Counted from the stretch's first letter, positions 1 to 9,283 are shown. The stretch is DNA of 64,000 nucleotides from Ferrigenium straubiae (GCA_019449655.1 JAHQXD010000001.1:810950-874949); one strand, 5' to 3'. Translations and numbers: made by a program. The notes: generated from the letters alone by a model not told the origin.

Positions 1-517
1 CGCTGGCCTTGCCGTCCTTGCCGATCAGCAGGGTCTCGTAGGGAACGGGCTCGTCGCTTTCCATGCCGGGCGAACCGGGCGGCATGGAAGGCACGGCCAG
101 GCCGATGGCCTTGGGGCGTTCCTTGAGCAGGCGCTTGATGTCTGCCGCCGGCACATGGCCTTCGATCAGGTATTGCCCGGCCTTGGCGGTATGGCACGAG
201 CCATATTGGCTGGGCATGCCCAGCTTCTTGCGCGCTGCAGGGATGTCGTTCACGTCATGCAATACCACCTTGAAACCGCTCTTCTGCAGATGCTCCGCCC
301 AGGTTTTGCAGCAGCCGCACTGTGCGCTCTTGTACACCTCCACGGTGGGCAACTGCTCTGCAGCCTTCGCGGCAGCCTGTGCCGTGCCTTGAGGCTGCGC
401 CCAACCGGAAAGAGAGAAGGCCAATGCGGCGCACAGCACCATGCCCTGCAGCAAAATGTATTTCTTCGGATAAATCCCGGTCAATGTCCTGGCAAAACTC
501 GCTTGATTCGTCTTCAT
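1..517 (-). CDS. DUF411 metal-binding protein, C-terminus cut by window edge
   Basis: The reverse strand reads from an ATG at 517 through 172 codons and runs off the left edge. An N-terminal hydrophobic segment (about residues 26-42, ending near GWAQ) looks like an export signal. It is followed by the DUF411 core: VEVYKSAQCGCCKTWAEHL with a CxCC cluster, a HDVND motif, and GSCHTAKAGQYLIEGHVPA, with the DEPVPYETLLIG block at the cut end. DUF411 proteins are small periplasmic proteins often found with copper or other metal-resistance genes. That role is an inference here; a second Cys/His-rich exported protein lies directly upstream on the same strand, which fits a metal-handling pair. The family assignment is firm; the bound metal is unknown. 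Confidence 0.85.
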   Translation of the reverse strand, partial: MKTNQASFARTLTGIYPKKYILLQGMVLCAALAFSLSGWAQPQGTAQAAAKAAEQLPTVEVYKSAQCGCCKTWAEHLQKSGFKVVLHDVNDIPAARKKLGMPSQYGSCHTAKAGQYLIEGHVPAADIKRLLKERPKAIGLAVPSMPPGSPGMESDEPVPYETLLIGKDGKAS

Positions 518-638
518 GATTCAAATCCTTAAAAGTGATCGATAAGCAGGCGCCGTACGGCTGCCTGATGGTTCCGGGCGAGGCCTTGTGCCGGAAAATC
601 CGGCGCGCTTGCGAAAAAACAGGGGCACTCTTCCCGCA

Positions 639-1043
639 TCAGCGGCGGGCGAGAGGCGGAGGGTCGAGCGGAGTCGAGGTGATGGATTGGAACTGCGCCG
701 TAGCGGGCAGGTACAGCATGGCCGATGGTTGGGCCCCCATCACTTCGATGGATGCGGCAGCCAAGTATCCGCAGCAGGCCAGGTGGCAGGTGCCGCAATC
801 ATCGCCGGCATTGCCCTGGTGGCTAGTGGATTGATCCTGTTCCGCGGCAAGCTGGTCATGGTGCGCGTGCTGCTGCACGGTCGAAGCGCAGTGCAGCTCA
901 TCCTGTTGTGCAGCAGTGGAATGACAGTCGCCACGCATCGCCTGCATGGCAACCGACATGGCCAGCGCATTACCGCTGAAGAGCGGCAGCCAGATGGCCA
1001 GGATCACTGCGATAAATTTTCGGGTGGCGCGGAACATGGGCAT
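639..1043 (-). CDS. Small exported Cys/His-rich protein (DUF2946-like)
   Basis: A 134-residue protein read from the ATG at 1043; a second ATG at 1037 is equally possible. Residues 9-28 (KFIAVILAIWLPLFSGNALA) look like a cleavable signal or membrane anchor. The mature part is rich in His and Cys: CHSTAAQQDELHCAS, QQHAHHDQ and, near the C-terminus, CGTCHLACCGYL. This layout resembles DUF2946/CopB-like small copper-associated proteins, but the match is by pattern only. It lies upstream of the DUF411 gene in the same direction, with a gap of about 120 bp. Copper or other thiophilic metal binding in the periplasm is the likeliest role. Confidence 0.6.
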   Translation of the reverse strand: MPMFRATRKFIAVILAIWLPLFSGNALAMSVAMQAMRGDCHSTAAQQDELHCASTVQQHAHHDQLAAEQDQSTSHQGNAGDDCGTCHLACCGYLAAASIEVMGAQPSAMLYLPATAQFQSITSTPLDPPPLARR

Positions 1044-1125
1044 AGCTTGGCAAAGGCCGGCGGTTCTGTCAAATGAATACGGAATTCGGACATGGCCTGG
1101 CAAGTAAAGTTCGCCAAAAAATCAG

Positions 1126-1195
1126 TTCACCACGAAGAACACAAAGGGCGCGAAGAAGAACTTTACAGCTGCCTTCATTCCGGCCTTCGTGGTAG
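1126..1195. repeat. CACGAAG inverted-repeat element, copy A
   Basis: The left end reads TTCACCACGAAGAACACAAA and the right end carries the inverse, GGCCTTCGTGGT. It is one of four such elements in the window (others at 14470, 52750 and 53486), all between genes. Internal sequence differs between copies; only the ends are shared. It looks like a non-coding miniature or REP-like repeat. Confidence 0.6.
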
Positions 1196-1199
1196 TGGA

Positions 1200-2288
1200 T
1201 TATTTTTTCCCGGCACGAAAACCGCGCACCACGCTGCTCACAGTGCTCAGGATGAACAGCGCCAGCGCCGCCGCATTCAGCAATCCGCCGAGGCTTTGCA
1301 GTTCCGGCTGCATCAGCCCGCTGCCCGCGAGGCGCACCAGCAGTGATGCATGCAGCACCAGCAGCGGCAGGTAGAAGGTCCAGTGATAAGGCATCCTGAC
1401 CTTCACCACCGCTGGAAAAATGATCGGCGCGTGGCCGAACACCATGGAGAACACGAAACCCAGCAGGATAGCGTGCAGCACCGCATCGTAGGCCGCGCCC
1501 GTCAGGCTGCCGGCGGCGAGCAGCGCGAGGCTGCCGGCGGCGAGCCAGGCATAGCCGGAAAGCAGGCACACGGCGATGAAGCGGGTCAGGCCTTTTTCCT
1601 TTACCGTGCGGCGCGCGACATCCTGGCGCAGCAACCACAGCGCCAGCCCGAGCAGCCCGATGCCATACACGGCGGCGCCGCTGCCGGTCACATTGAGGAG
1701 AGCGCCCGCCACGAGCACGGCAAGGATGACCTTGAAGATTTTCTTGGCGCCGGGCGAAGGCGGCAGGAAGCGCGACAGTTCCAGACGTTCGCCGGCAATG
1801 GTCAGCACCAGGAAGTTTACCCACAGCGCCACCACCGCAGGCACCGCGGCACCGGCCAGCCACAGCAGGTTGCCGGCCAGCCAGCTCAATGCGCCGAGCG
1901 CCATGGTGACCATGAACAGTTCGCGCTGGCGCAGCGTGATCAGGGTAGTCCCGGTGAGCAGCACGGCGCTGCCGAGCGCCATGGCCGATGCGCCTATCGC
2001 AACCGGGAAGCCTGCCAGGATGGAAACGCCGCCCAGCCCGGTCAGCAGCGGGCCCGCATAGGCCCAGCGTCGGCCCAGCGCAACCGCGCGCTCCAGGCCG
2101 ATCACGGTGCCGAGGAAGCCGCACACCATCAGCGGCCCATGCAACAAGACCAGTTGCGCCGTCGGTGCCGGCACTCCCCAGCCCAGCCGCGCGAGACCGG
2201 CCAGCACACCCGACGCCAGGGAAACAAAACCCAGGATCAACAGCGGCAGGCGGAACGGAACGCCCAAACCACCGGGTTGTGCGGTCAT
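1200..2288 (-). CDS. Polytopic membrane protein, NnrS-like
   Basis: A 362-residue protein that is almost entirely hydrophobic, with roughly 10-12 predicted membrane segments and no soluble domain. Conserved-looking histidines sit in membrane contexts: LLHGPLMVCGFLGTVIGLE near residues 49-67, AVLHAILLGFVFSMVFGHAP near 272-291 and LLVLHASLL. This fits the NnrS-type family of haem/copper membrane proteins connected with nitric oxide stress, but sequence identity cannot be judged by eye. A GGGAG ribosome site precedes the ATG at 2288. The DUF59 gene lies 58 bp upstream on the same strand, so the two may be co-transcribed. Confidence 0.65.
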   Translation of the reverse strand: MTAQPGGLGVPFRLPLLILGFVSLASGVLAGLARLGWGVPAPTAQLVLLHGPLMVCGFLGTVIGLERAVALGRRWAYAGPLLTGLGGVSILAGFPVAIGASAMALGSAVLLTGTTLITLRQRELFMVTMALGALSWLAGNLLWLAGAAVPAVVALWVNFLVLTIAGERLELSRFLPPSPGAKKIFKVILAVLVAGALLNVTGSGAAVYGIGLLGLALWLLRQDVARRTVKEKGLTRFIAVCLLSGYAWLAAGSLALLAAGSLTGAAYDAVLHAILLGFVFSMVFGHAPIIFPAVVKVRMPYHWTFYLPLLVLHASLLVRLAGSGLMQPELQSLGGLLNAAALALFILSTVSSVVRGFRAGKK

Positions 2289-2346
2289 GCCCTGCTCCCT
2301 TGGCGCAGGCTGGCAGTTATTACACTTGAGGTTCTCATCATCACCA

Positions 2347-2694
2347 TCAATTCAAATCCGGGCTTTCAACGGCTCCGTTCCAGCCAAAATATTTGCGCGC
2401 ATGTTCGCTCATCTTGTCCGCGCTCCACGGCGGATTCCACACAAGGTTGAGCTCGATTTCAACGTCCACCGGCACCACTGCCTCCAGCGCATGCCGCGCG
2501 TTGTCCAGGATCATCTCTCCCATCGGGCAGGCCGGCGTAGTCATGGTCAGATCGACATGCAGCTTTTCGTCCGAAATCTCCACGCCGTAGATCAGGCCAA
2601 GATCGACGATATTCATCCCGACTTCCGGATCGATGACACTGCGTAGGGCGAACAGGACTTCTTCTTCGGTGGGCATTCTTGATGGTGTGGACAT
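2347..2694 (-). CDS. DUF59 / MIP18-family iron-sulfur assembly factor
   Basis: A 115-residue protein with the full MIP18-like pattern: TEEEVLFALRSVIDPEVGMNIVDLGLIYGV at residues 9-38, then LTMTTPACPMGEMILDNA with the conserved cysteine, and ending ELNLVWNPPWSADKMSEHARKYFG. This family (SufT, PaaD, MIP18) helps load Fe-S clusters onto target proteins in the cytoplasm. It stands alone here, away from any suf or isc operon, and is followed by the NnrS-like gene, so it may serve a particular metalloprotein. The short divergent gap to the FecR gene (2695-2765) probably holds both promoters. Confidence 0.88.
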   Translation of the reverse strand: MSTPSRMPTEEEVLFALRSVIDPEVGMNIVDLGLIYGVEISDEKLHVDLTMTTPACPMGEMILDNARHALEAVVPVDVEIELNLVWNPPWSADKMSEHARKYFGWNGAVESPDLN

Positions 2695-2765
2695 CGCTCG
2701 ATCTATTGAGACATATTTGCGGCGTATTCTAACCCATCGCGGCCGACTACTCCGAGGGAGGAAGC

Positions 2766-3710
2766 ATGAAAAGACTGTTCACCCTACTGGCGATGCTGAT
2801 GTTGCCTCTCGGCAATGCTCATGCCACGGAGCTGTTTGCCACCGTCGATTCCCTCTCCGGCAGCGCTTCCGTATCGGACCCTGCCGGGCAACGCAGCGAT
2901 ATTTTCTCCGGGCAGCAGATATACGAAAAGCAGACCATCAGCACCGCAGCGGACGGCGAAGTGCATCTCGCCACCGTGGACGGCGGGATCGTCGCCATAC
3001 GCCAGAACACCGAGTTTCGCGTGGACGAATACAAGGCCGACGGCAGCCCCGGCGACAAGATTTTCATGTCCCTGATCAGGGGAGCGATACGCTCCATCAC
3101 CGGCTGGATAGGCAAGCACAACGCACCCGCCTATCGCATCACCAAGCCTACCGCCACCATCGGCATCCGTGGCACCGACCATGAAACCGCCGTGATCGAG
3201 GGCGCCGATGGCGACGAGCCGGGCACCTACGAGACGGTCAACGAAGGCGCCACGGTGCTGAAGACGCAATACGGCGAGAGCGAGGTGACGCCGAAAAAGT
3301 TTGCCTTCGCCCCCAGATTCCGCACAGTCGCGCCTTTTCTCCTGGCCCGCAAGCCGGATTTTTTGGTAAAGCGCAAACTGAAGACCGAGGAACGCATCGA
3401 GAAGCGCAAGGAGTCGCTGCGTGACCACATCGAGCAGATACGCGAGGAGCGCATCAAGCACCTGAAAGAAATCCGCAGCGAGCGCCCCAAGGCGACGAAA
3501 GAGGAACGCGCAAAGTTGCACGCCGAGCGGCAGAAACAGGCCGGGCAGCGCCGCGAGGCCCAACGCAAGGAAGCCAGGCCGCGGCGCGAAGAAAAACCGA
3601 ATGCCCCGCGCGTACGCCACGAAAAGAACAAGGAGACAACCCAGGGCAGCGCCCGCGAAAAGACCGAACGCCGCCTCAGCGAACCACAGCGCCGCCCGGA
3701 AAAGAATTAA
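2766..3710 (+). CDS. Exported FecR-domain protein with long charged tail
   Basis: A strong ribosome site (GGGAGGAAGC) precedes the ATG. Residues 1-21 form a signal peptide ending in AHA. Residues about 23-150 match the FecR/peri-plasmic signalling fold: VDSLSGSASVSDPAG, GQQIYEKQTISTAADGEVHL, and RITKPTATIGIRGTDHETAV. From about residue 200 onward the protein becomes an extremely charged Arg/Lys/Glu-rich helix (KRKLKTEERIEKRKESLRDH and so on), which could reach across the periplasm or bind polyanions. There is no adjacent sigma factor or TonB receptor, so classical FecR signalling is unlikely. Related stand-alone FecR proteins are common in betaproteobacteria and have no settled role. Confidence 0.8.
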   Translation: MKRLFTLLAMLMLPLGNAHATELFATVDSLSGSASVSDPAGQRSDIFSGQQIYEKQTISTAADGEVHLATVDGGIVAIRQNTEFRVDEYKADGSPGDKIFMSLIRGAIRSITGWIGKHNAPAYRITKPTATIGIRGTDHETAVIEGADGDEPGTYETVNEGATVLKTQYGESEVTPKKFAFAPRFRTVAPFLLARKPDFLVKRKLKTEERIEKRKESLRDHIEQIREERIKHLKEIRSERPKATKEERAKLHAERQKQAGQRREAQRKEARPRREEKPNAPRVRHEKNKETTQGSAREKTERRLSEPQRRPEKN

Positions 3711-3976
3711 GGATGGTCGGCGGCCATCTCAGGCCACCAGCATTCGCTCTCACGCGACCCAATTAATCGAACTCAAATAGCCGCTTTCGGGATGGCGAAG
3801 AACATAGCTCGACGGTCAGCTCCGAGCCAGTTGCGGTCGTGTAGGCAGCTGTCGTCGAGTGGCCGGTTCTCGGTCGTTGCAGCCGTCAAGTGCCAGTTAG
3901 ACAGACTTCCGCTCTTATGCGCATACCCGTCATTCGCGAAGATCTCACTGATACGCCGTGATTTTCGTCAGGCAGG
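3711..3976. other. Intergenic stretch, no gene seen
   Basis: Short stop-rich frames only. The segment at about 3912-3955 (ACTTCCGCTCTTATGCGCAT onward) weakly resembles one at about 8047-8087, on the other side of the restriction-island remnant. No promoter or terminator was recognised. Confidence 0.4.
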
Positions 3977-5014
3977 CTATTGATCTTTGTCGTCTGGCTT
4001 GTGTTCGACCTCAATCTGTTTGATCACCCGGTCAAAATCGCTCTCGAACAGCCGATCCTGCACGACACGGTATTTCTCGAACTCGCTTTCGGCGTGTGCT
4101 TTGGCCATTTCAGTGGAAACCTTGCCGGCATCTGGTAACACATTCCGCTCAGTAAACTCCAGAAAAGCATCCAGCCGCTTGGCCCAGTCTTCCATCGTCA
4201 TCGGGATATTGCGGCGAGCACGATCTTCGGCCAGATCGAGGTATGCGTTCACGATACGCCCGAGGGATTCCAGCTCTTCCCGGGAAAGATAGTTCTTGGC
4301 GACAACAACGTCAGTCTTGATGATCTTGCCGCCGGGGGCATTCTCCCAAGAGGTCAGGCCCATATGCGGCTTGCCGCTGTCGGCACGCTGCACAATCAGC
4401 TCGGCGGCAGTGTGCCCATGGATGGCGAAATGCAGCTTGTTCTGTACCTTGGCGAAGAAGGCTTTGGTAGTGGGCGCATCGCGGTTGTAATCCACCGCCG
4501 TGGCGTAGATGTCGGTGATCTTTTGATAGAACTTGCGCTCGGACAGCCGAATCTCGCGAATCTCGGCCAGCAGGCGCTCGAAGTAGTCCTCGTTCAGGAA
4601 AGAGCCATTCTCCAGGCGCTTCTTGTCCAGCACAAAGCCCTTGATGGCGAACTCGCGCAGCACACCCGTGGCCCACTGGCGAAACTGGGTGGCGCGCACC
4701 GAGTTGACCCGATAGCCGACCGAGATGATGGCATCGAGATTGTAGTGGTTAGTGGCGTAGGACTTGCCGTCGGCGGCAGTTACCCGGAATTTCCGGATAA
4801 CTGAATCTTCGCCCAGCTCACCGCTGGCAAAGATGTTCTTCAGGTGCTCGCTGACCGTGCGCACATCCACCGCAAACAGCTCAGCCATCAGCTTCTGCGT
4901 CAGCCAGACGGTTTCGTCCTCATATCGCGCCTCGATGCTCTGCTCACCGGCCTGAGCGGTGAAGATCAGGAACTCGGCTGTGCTGTTGCGGATGAGCTTG
5001 CTGCTGTCGGTCAT
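3977..5014 (-). CDS. rhuM: RhuM-family protein of a restriction island
   Basis: The ATG at 5014 gives a 345-residue protein beginning MTDSSKLIRNS. It has the RhuM (virulence protein RhuM/Fic-DOC-associated) pattern: ETVWLTQKLMAELFAVDVRTVSEHLKNIF (about residues 34-62), SVIRKFRVTAADGKSYATNHYNLDAIISVGYRVNS and RATQFRQWATGVLREF. The first part resembles a DNA-binding helix-turn-helix. RhuM genes are frequent passengers of type I restriction loci; their biochemical role is not known. It starts 16 bp after the stop of the ATPase gene upstream and is probably co-transcribed with it. Confidence 0.9.
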   Translation of the reverse strand: MTDSSKLIRNSTAEFLIFTAQAGEQSIEARYEDETVWLTQKLMAELFAVDVRTVSEHLKNIFASGELGEDSVIRKFRVTAADGKSYATNHYNLDAIISVGYRVNSVRATQFRQWATGVLREFAIKGFVLDKKRLENGSFLNEDYFERLLAEIREIRLSERKFYQKITDIYATAVDYNRDAPTTKAFFAKVQNKLHFAIHGHTAAELIVQRADSGKPHMGLTSWENAPGGKIIKTDVVVAKNYLSREELESLGRIVNAYLDLAEDRARRNIPMTMEDWAKRLDAFLEFTERNVLPDAGKVSTEMAKAHAESEFEKYRVVQDRLFESDFDRVIKQIEVEHKPDDKDQ

Positions 5015-5030
5015 GTCGTGCCTCGTGATT

Positions 5031-7649
5031 CTACGAAAGTGTAGTATCCAGCTGCTCAAGAGCGATCACGATTTCGCCTACTATAATCTGGTCGAATTCG
5101 GGCAAATCAGTTTCGTCGTGCGTACCTTTATTGAGATAAGTCCATGGAGGCTGATTGGCATCCGTACCTAACAATTTTGAGAGCGAATTTACTATTTGCT
5201 CTTTGTTCAAAATTTCCGCTTTTGAAGATTTGAATTTCGATTTCAAATTATCAGCAAGTGACCTTAAATCCCAAGGCTGATTGGGTGCTCGTCGAGATAC
5301 ACTGATTGGACTGTCAGATTTGTCGCTATGCTTGCCATAGTGATACCACGCTTTTTCACACAAGTTCTCCAGCCCTCGTCGTGCGGACATGAGTGAGTCA
5401 CGGTATTCACCTGTGTCATAAAGCTCCCGCGCGGCCAGCACATAATTTTTTGGTCTTTTTAAAGAATGAACCTGAATATGGTGCTGTCCATGGTTAGAGG
5501 CAAAAATATACGACTCGGCAATTTTTGCAGCCTCCTTACCAATAAGCTGATGCGTGCTGTTAAAAAACTCCTCACCGTGAATAGCGAGAATAATTTGTTT
5601 ACCTTTGAAGAAATCATCGACAAATAGCGTTTCACGAATCGTGCGGCGATGCTCATCGTCAATGGCATTTACCGGGTCATCAAAAATCAAGATGGGGCAA
5701 TTTTCTTTTATGTTCTTTGCCATCAATATCGCCAAGCCTATACAGCGAATATGCCCCTCGCTTAAGACATGCAAGGCATCAAACCATCGAGTTGGTTCAG
5801 TTTGAAATGAAATTCTTAGTCGCTCATTTTGCGATAAAGGCAAACGAACAGATGACAGCTTTTCGTTGGGTAAGTCATTTCGATTAAAGGCGTTGTAAAG
5901 CTCAACCACTTTATCGCCCAAATCGGCGACCAACTGCGCAGGTAATTTGTTTTTGTAGTCGTTTAATTTGGCAACAAAGCTGGCATAGGCGTGGGCAATG
6001 GCTTTGTTTTTTGCGACCACCCCAATTTCTGTCGTTGCATCTACAATCAGCTGCGCGTTTACTGCCTCGAAATTGGCAATAGCCTGATCCGCTGAAGTGA
6101 TAGCAGTATCGGCAGTTGTGCGGCGCGTCTGCAATTGCGTAATTTTCGTATCGAATTCACGTAGCCTTGTAAGTTGCTGCTGTTTGATTGTACGTTGCTG
6201 AGCGGCTTGGTCTATCGCCTTATCTGTTTCTTCGAGCTGTCGAACTTGGGCTTCCAAGTGTTGCCATGGTGTGAATCCATCACTCAAAGTTTGATGCAGG
6301 TAATTCCACCAACCAACGCTGACGGATGAAACATGATAAGCGGACAACACGTTATTGGGCTGGAGGCGCTCAATACAAGCTGCCACGACTTGCGCAAGTG
6401 AATTCAGCGATTGGTTTATCTCGACATTGAGTTGATGCAGCTCTTGTTGCAACTGCGCCAAGTGCTGAAGTTTTTTCAGTTCGCCGCTGGCATGCGTGTA
6501 GGGATTTACTGTGACTTGTTGCAAAGAGGTTTTACACGCTGGGCAATGTGATGGGCTGCTGGCTTGCACTTGACTAACCGCTTCGTACAACTGTTTAAAC
6601 GATACTTGTTGACCAGCCTCTTTCAGCGCCTGTTCTTTAGCGCTGGCATTCGCTAGATTGCTGCGAATCCCTTGTTGAAGCCCTTGCAAGTTTGCGATGG
6701 TTAATTGGCTTTTTGCGGCTAGAGGCTGCTGTAGCTCACTTTCAATGAATTCAATTCGCCCCGAGTTTTCATCATCGCCCCGCAGCTCCATTACCATTTG
6801 CGCAAAGGTAATACCCTCACGGTATTGGCTAGCCAGCGCAATTTCTTCTGAATCCAACCTCTTCAATTCTTCGGCATTGGCTTTTCTTTGCTGCTCAGAA
6901 CCTGCGAGGGATTGTCGTTTTTGTTTTAGTACCTCCGCTTTTTTTCCGATCAAATCAATGTATTTGTTGCCATCAATATCAGGGCTGAAATTACGCACAA
7001 ACTCATTAAATGAATCCAGTCCAAACAATGTAGAAATCAGCTCGGTTTGCTTGGCTGGCGTTTGCGCGGCGATGCGCGAAAAGTTATCAATACGGTTTTT
7101 TTCTACAAAACAGAAGCGATACACCGCTTCATTGGCCTGAACCACTGACTCTTGCCCTTGGCTATCCGTTGCCCAAATCACTGGTGCGGAAAAAGTGTCG
7201 GTATGAGCATTCTTCAGGTAATCGTTCTGTTCGCGAAAGCGTTTGCTTTCGGCATCGGCAACGCTACCCAGCAAGCCGTATTCCAGCGACTCGCAAAAAC
7301 TCGACTTTCCGGTGCCGTTTGGGCCATAAATCAGCACCAACGAACTGGAAAGATCAAAATTTTCTGGTTTGGCAAAGCCACGAAAGGGACCGACACGAAG
7401 GCTTTTTAACTGACGTATCGCGTTGGTGTTAGCGACGGGTTGAACTTGTGTCAGTTGAATATCCGCGCTGATGGTATCCCAGTACGTTTGGGCCAACTCG
7501 ACAAATTTCTTGACTCGCTGCCCTTGTGCTGTTGTGAGTGGAAGCAAGTCCCCCCAATGTTGCAACACGAGATTAGCTACTTTGCGCATGTCTGGCGCGG
7601 TGGTGGCGCCCAATGTCTGCGAGAAACGACGGTATTCGGAAAGAATCAT
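5031..7649 (-). CDS. Rad50/SMC-like AAA ATPase with zinc hook
   Basis: An 872-residue protein. The Walker A motif is GPNGTGKSS at about residues 108-116. A long coiled-coil region follows, split by a zinc-hook CxxC (SHCPACKTSL, near residue 370). The C-terminal half has the ABC-type region SEGHIRCIGLAILMAKN followed by Walker B CPILIFDDPVNAIDDEH (about 653-669). About 200 further residues of unknown type follow. The N-terminal 80 residues precede the ATPase head and are not typical of Rad50/SbcC. Its ATG overlaps the stop of the hsdR remnant (ATGA). RloC-type anticodon nucleases share the zinc hook and linkage to type I restriction loci, but the Arg-Glu-His nuclease triad could not be placed. 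A defence or DNA-repair role is inferred. Confidence 0.75.
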   Translation of the reverse strand: MILSEYRRFSQTLGATTAPDMRKVANLVLQHWGDLLPLTTAQGQRVKKFVELAQTYWDTISADIQLTQVQPVANTNAIRQLKSLRVGPFRGFAKPENFDLSSSLVLIYGPNGTGKSSFCESLEYGLLGSVADAESKRFREQNDYLKNAHTDTFSAPVIWATDSQGQESVVQANEAVYRFCFVEKNRIDNFSRIAAQTPAKQTELISTLFGLDSFNEFVRNFSPDIDGNKYIDLIGKKAEVLKQKRQSLAGSEQQRKANAEELKRLDSEEIALASQYREGITFAQMVMELRGDDENSGRIEFIESELQQPLAAKSQLTIANLQGLQQGIRSNLANASAKEQALKEAGQQVSFKQLYEAVSQVQASSPSHCPACKTSLQQVTVNPYTHASGELKKLQHLAQLQQELHQLNVEINQSLNSLAQVVAACIERLQPNNVLSAYHVSSVSVGWWNYLHQTLSDGFTPWQHLEAQVRQLEETDKAIDQAAQQRTIKQQQLTRLREFDTKITQLQTRRTTADTAITSADQAIANFEAVNAQLIVDATTEIGVVAKNKAIAHAYASFVAKLNDYKNKLPAQLVADLGDKVVELYNAFNRNDLPNEKLSSVRLPLSQNERLRISFQTEPTRWFDALHVLSEGHIRCIGLAILMAKNIKENCPILIFDDPVNAIDDEHRRTIRETLFVDDFFKGKQIILAIHGEEFFNSTHQLIGKEAAKIAESYIFASNHGQHHIQVHSLKRPKNYVLAARELYDTGEYRDSLMSARRGLENLCEKAWYHYGKHSDKSDSPISVSRRAPNQPWDLRSLADNLKSKFKSSKAEILNKEQIVNSLSKLLGTDANQPPWTYLNKGTHDETDLPEFDQIIVGEIVIALEQLDTTLS

Positions 7650-7903
7650 GCTGCGCCCTCTTTTTGCAACGGTACGCGCGACAAATCCACCACAACAAGT
7701 GGTTTGCGGTCTTTGCCCAGCAGGACGTAGTCGCTGAACTGATGGCCTTCATATTTGGTGCACGGCTCAGCAACATCGTCAGGCAGACTGGTCAGAATGT
7801 CGAACTCTTCGACGACTTGCGCAGGGTCTTTGACGTTCCAGCCGGGCGCACCGAGCTGGGCATCAATCAGCTCAGCACGTGTTTGAGCCTCTGTTATAGC
7901 CAT
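7646..7903 (-). pseudogene. hsdR: Truncated hsdR (type I restriction R subunit), N-terminus only
   Basis: The 85-residue reading frame starts MAITEAQTRAELIDAQLGAP and continues GWNVKDPAQVVEEFDI and EGHQFSDYVLLGKDRKPLVV. This is the usual start of HsdR proteins, just before their PD-(D/E)xK nuclease core. Homology stops near residue 70; the frame ends in SRVPLQKEGAA and a stop that overlaps the ATPase start. A normal HsdR is 800-1100 residues, so more than 90% is missing, and no hsdM or hsdS is present in the window. An in-frame internal deletion or a recombination joint is the simplest explanation. It may still provide translational coupling for the ATPase. Confidence 0.75.
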
Positions 7904-8248
7904 GTGTCAATTCCCCTTTTTCCTGCACCGCTTATGCTGCGATTCGCGGCGAATACTAAAGGGTAACGGACTGATGCGCCAGCAAATGAAGTGGATTTGA
8001 AGTGATGCTTACGTAGTCTTGTCCATTTTTGAGCGCACAGCCTGAACTTCCGCTTCGGGGGCGATATCTGTCATTTCCGACTATCTGGTTTATGCTTGCC
8101 TAGCCCAATCCAGTGACACCATTTTCACGCTTTTAAAAGACTGCAGGAACCGGCAGACGGGAAAACATTGCTACATTGCCATCATCTGATTTTCCATTTT
8201 GCCGTTGCCGCGCTATCATGTGCGTAATTTGACCACGCCGTACCACCC
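7904..8248. other. Intergenic stretch between restriction remnant and EEP gene
   Basis: No open frame of merit. It should contain the promoter of the leftward hsdR'-ATPase-rhuM unit and that of the rightward EEP gene. A short sequence at about 8047-8087 weakly repeats one at about 3912-3955, so the two may mark the borders of the accessory block. Confidence 0.4.
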
Positions 8249-9028
8249 ATGAGTACGTTCAAAGTCCTTCAGTTCAACATGCAGTTCGGCCAAGGCTGGG
8301 ATGATGCTTATCCCGACCGTGCTTCCGTCGACCTTGAGTTGACCATTTCGGAAATCCTCAGCCACGATGCGGATGTTGTGCTGCTGCAGGAGGTGGAGCA
8401 TGCCCAGACCGGTGGCGTGCAACGCAATCCACCGCCCAATTACACAAGGCTGAAAGCGGCGCTTAAGGGCTATGACGGCTATTTTTCCTATCCGAAAGCC
8501 GACCCACGCGAGTTGCCTTTCGGCATAGGGCTGGCCATCTTTTCGAAAACGCCGTTGCGCGACACCTTCCGCTTCGACCTGCCGTCGCCGCCGATCGAGT
8601 TCGAATTCCTGGGCGAGAAGAAAACGCCCACCGACCGCCTGCTCATCGGCGCAAAGACCACGCTTGCCGGCCGCGAACTCCAGCTTTTCAATACGCATCT
8701 CCTGGCGTATTTCATGCTCAACTCGTCAAGCGAGGATCATGTCGAGCAGCGCACGCTGGTTGTCGAGCAGTTGCGCCGCACGAACGGTCCCGCGCTGCTC
8801 GGTGGAGATTTCAACGTCAGCAATCATGGCTCGCTGGTCAAGCAGTTTACCGAAGCCGGCTATCAGACCGTGCAGTCGGAAGAGATCACGTGGCGCCGCC
8901 GCCCCTATGTGCTCGACCATATTTTCTACAACCGGCACCTGCAGCCGGTGCGCCATGCCGTGCAGCCGACCATGTCTTCCGATCACCACATGCTGGTGGT
9001 GGAGTTCGAGTTTCTGGACCTGGCGTAG
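8249..9028 (+). CDS. Endonuclease/exonuclease/phosphatase (EEP) family protein
   Basis: A 259-residue cytoplasmic protein with the ordered EEP motifs: FKVLQFNMQFGQG at the start, DVVLLQEVEHA (catalytic Glu, about residue 50), LFNTHLLAYF, GGDFNVSNHG (Asp-x-Asn, about residue 190), LDHIFYN and SDHHMLVVEF at the end (catalytic Asp-His). This fold covers Mg-dependent nucleases, sphingomyelinases and inositol phosphatases, so the substrate cannot be told. All catalytic positions look intact and there is no signal peptide. It appears to be a single-gene unit. Confidence 0.85.
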   Translation: MSTFKVLQFNMQFGQGWDDAYPDRASVDLELTISEILSHDADVVLLQEVEHAQTGGVQRNPPPNYTRLKAALKGYDGYFSYPKADPRELPFGIGLAIFSKTPLRDTFRFDLPSPPIEFEFLGEKKTPTDRLLIGAKTTLAGRELQLFNTHLLAYFMLNSSSEDHVEQRTLVVEQLRRTNGPALLGGDFNVSNHGSLVKQFTEAGYQTVQSEEITWRRRPYVLDHIFYNRHLQPVRHAVQPTMSSDHHMLVVEFEFLDLA

Positions 9029-9283
9029 CGGCACAAGCCACAACTCAAGACGGCGAAAACCAGCCTCGATTCCGGCTTGGCCATACCGGTCAGTCACCCG
9101 GCAAATCGTTCACTGCAAACGGTGTTGACGTTCATATTCCGTTTCACCCTCCCAACCAGGGCAACCATGCTTTATCTAACAGCATGATTTTCCGATCAAT
9201 CGGGTTTCCGGCACAGTAAATGCTCGTTTATTTGGCGTAGGCGATGTTTTGCGTCGCCCTGATCGACTAAAGGAGTAATTATC

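Noticed and set aside
5031-7649. Naming the zinc-hook ATPase as RloC anticodon nuclease
   Set aside because: An RxxxE pair occurs in SARRGLENL but no histidine stands at the spacing expected for the nuclease triad, so the name is kept only as an alternative.
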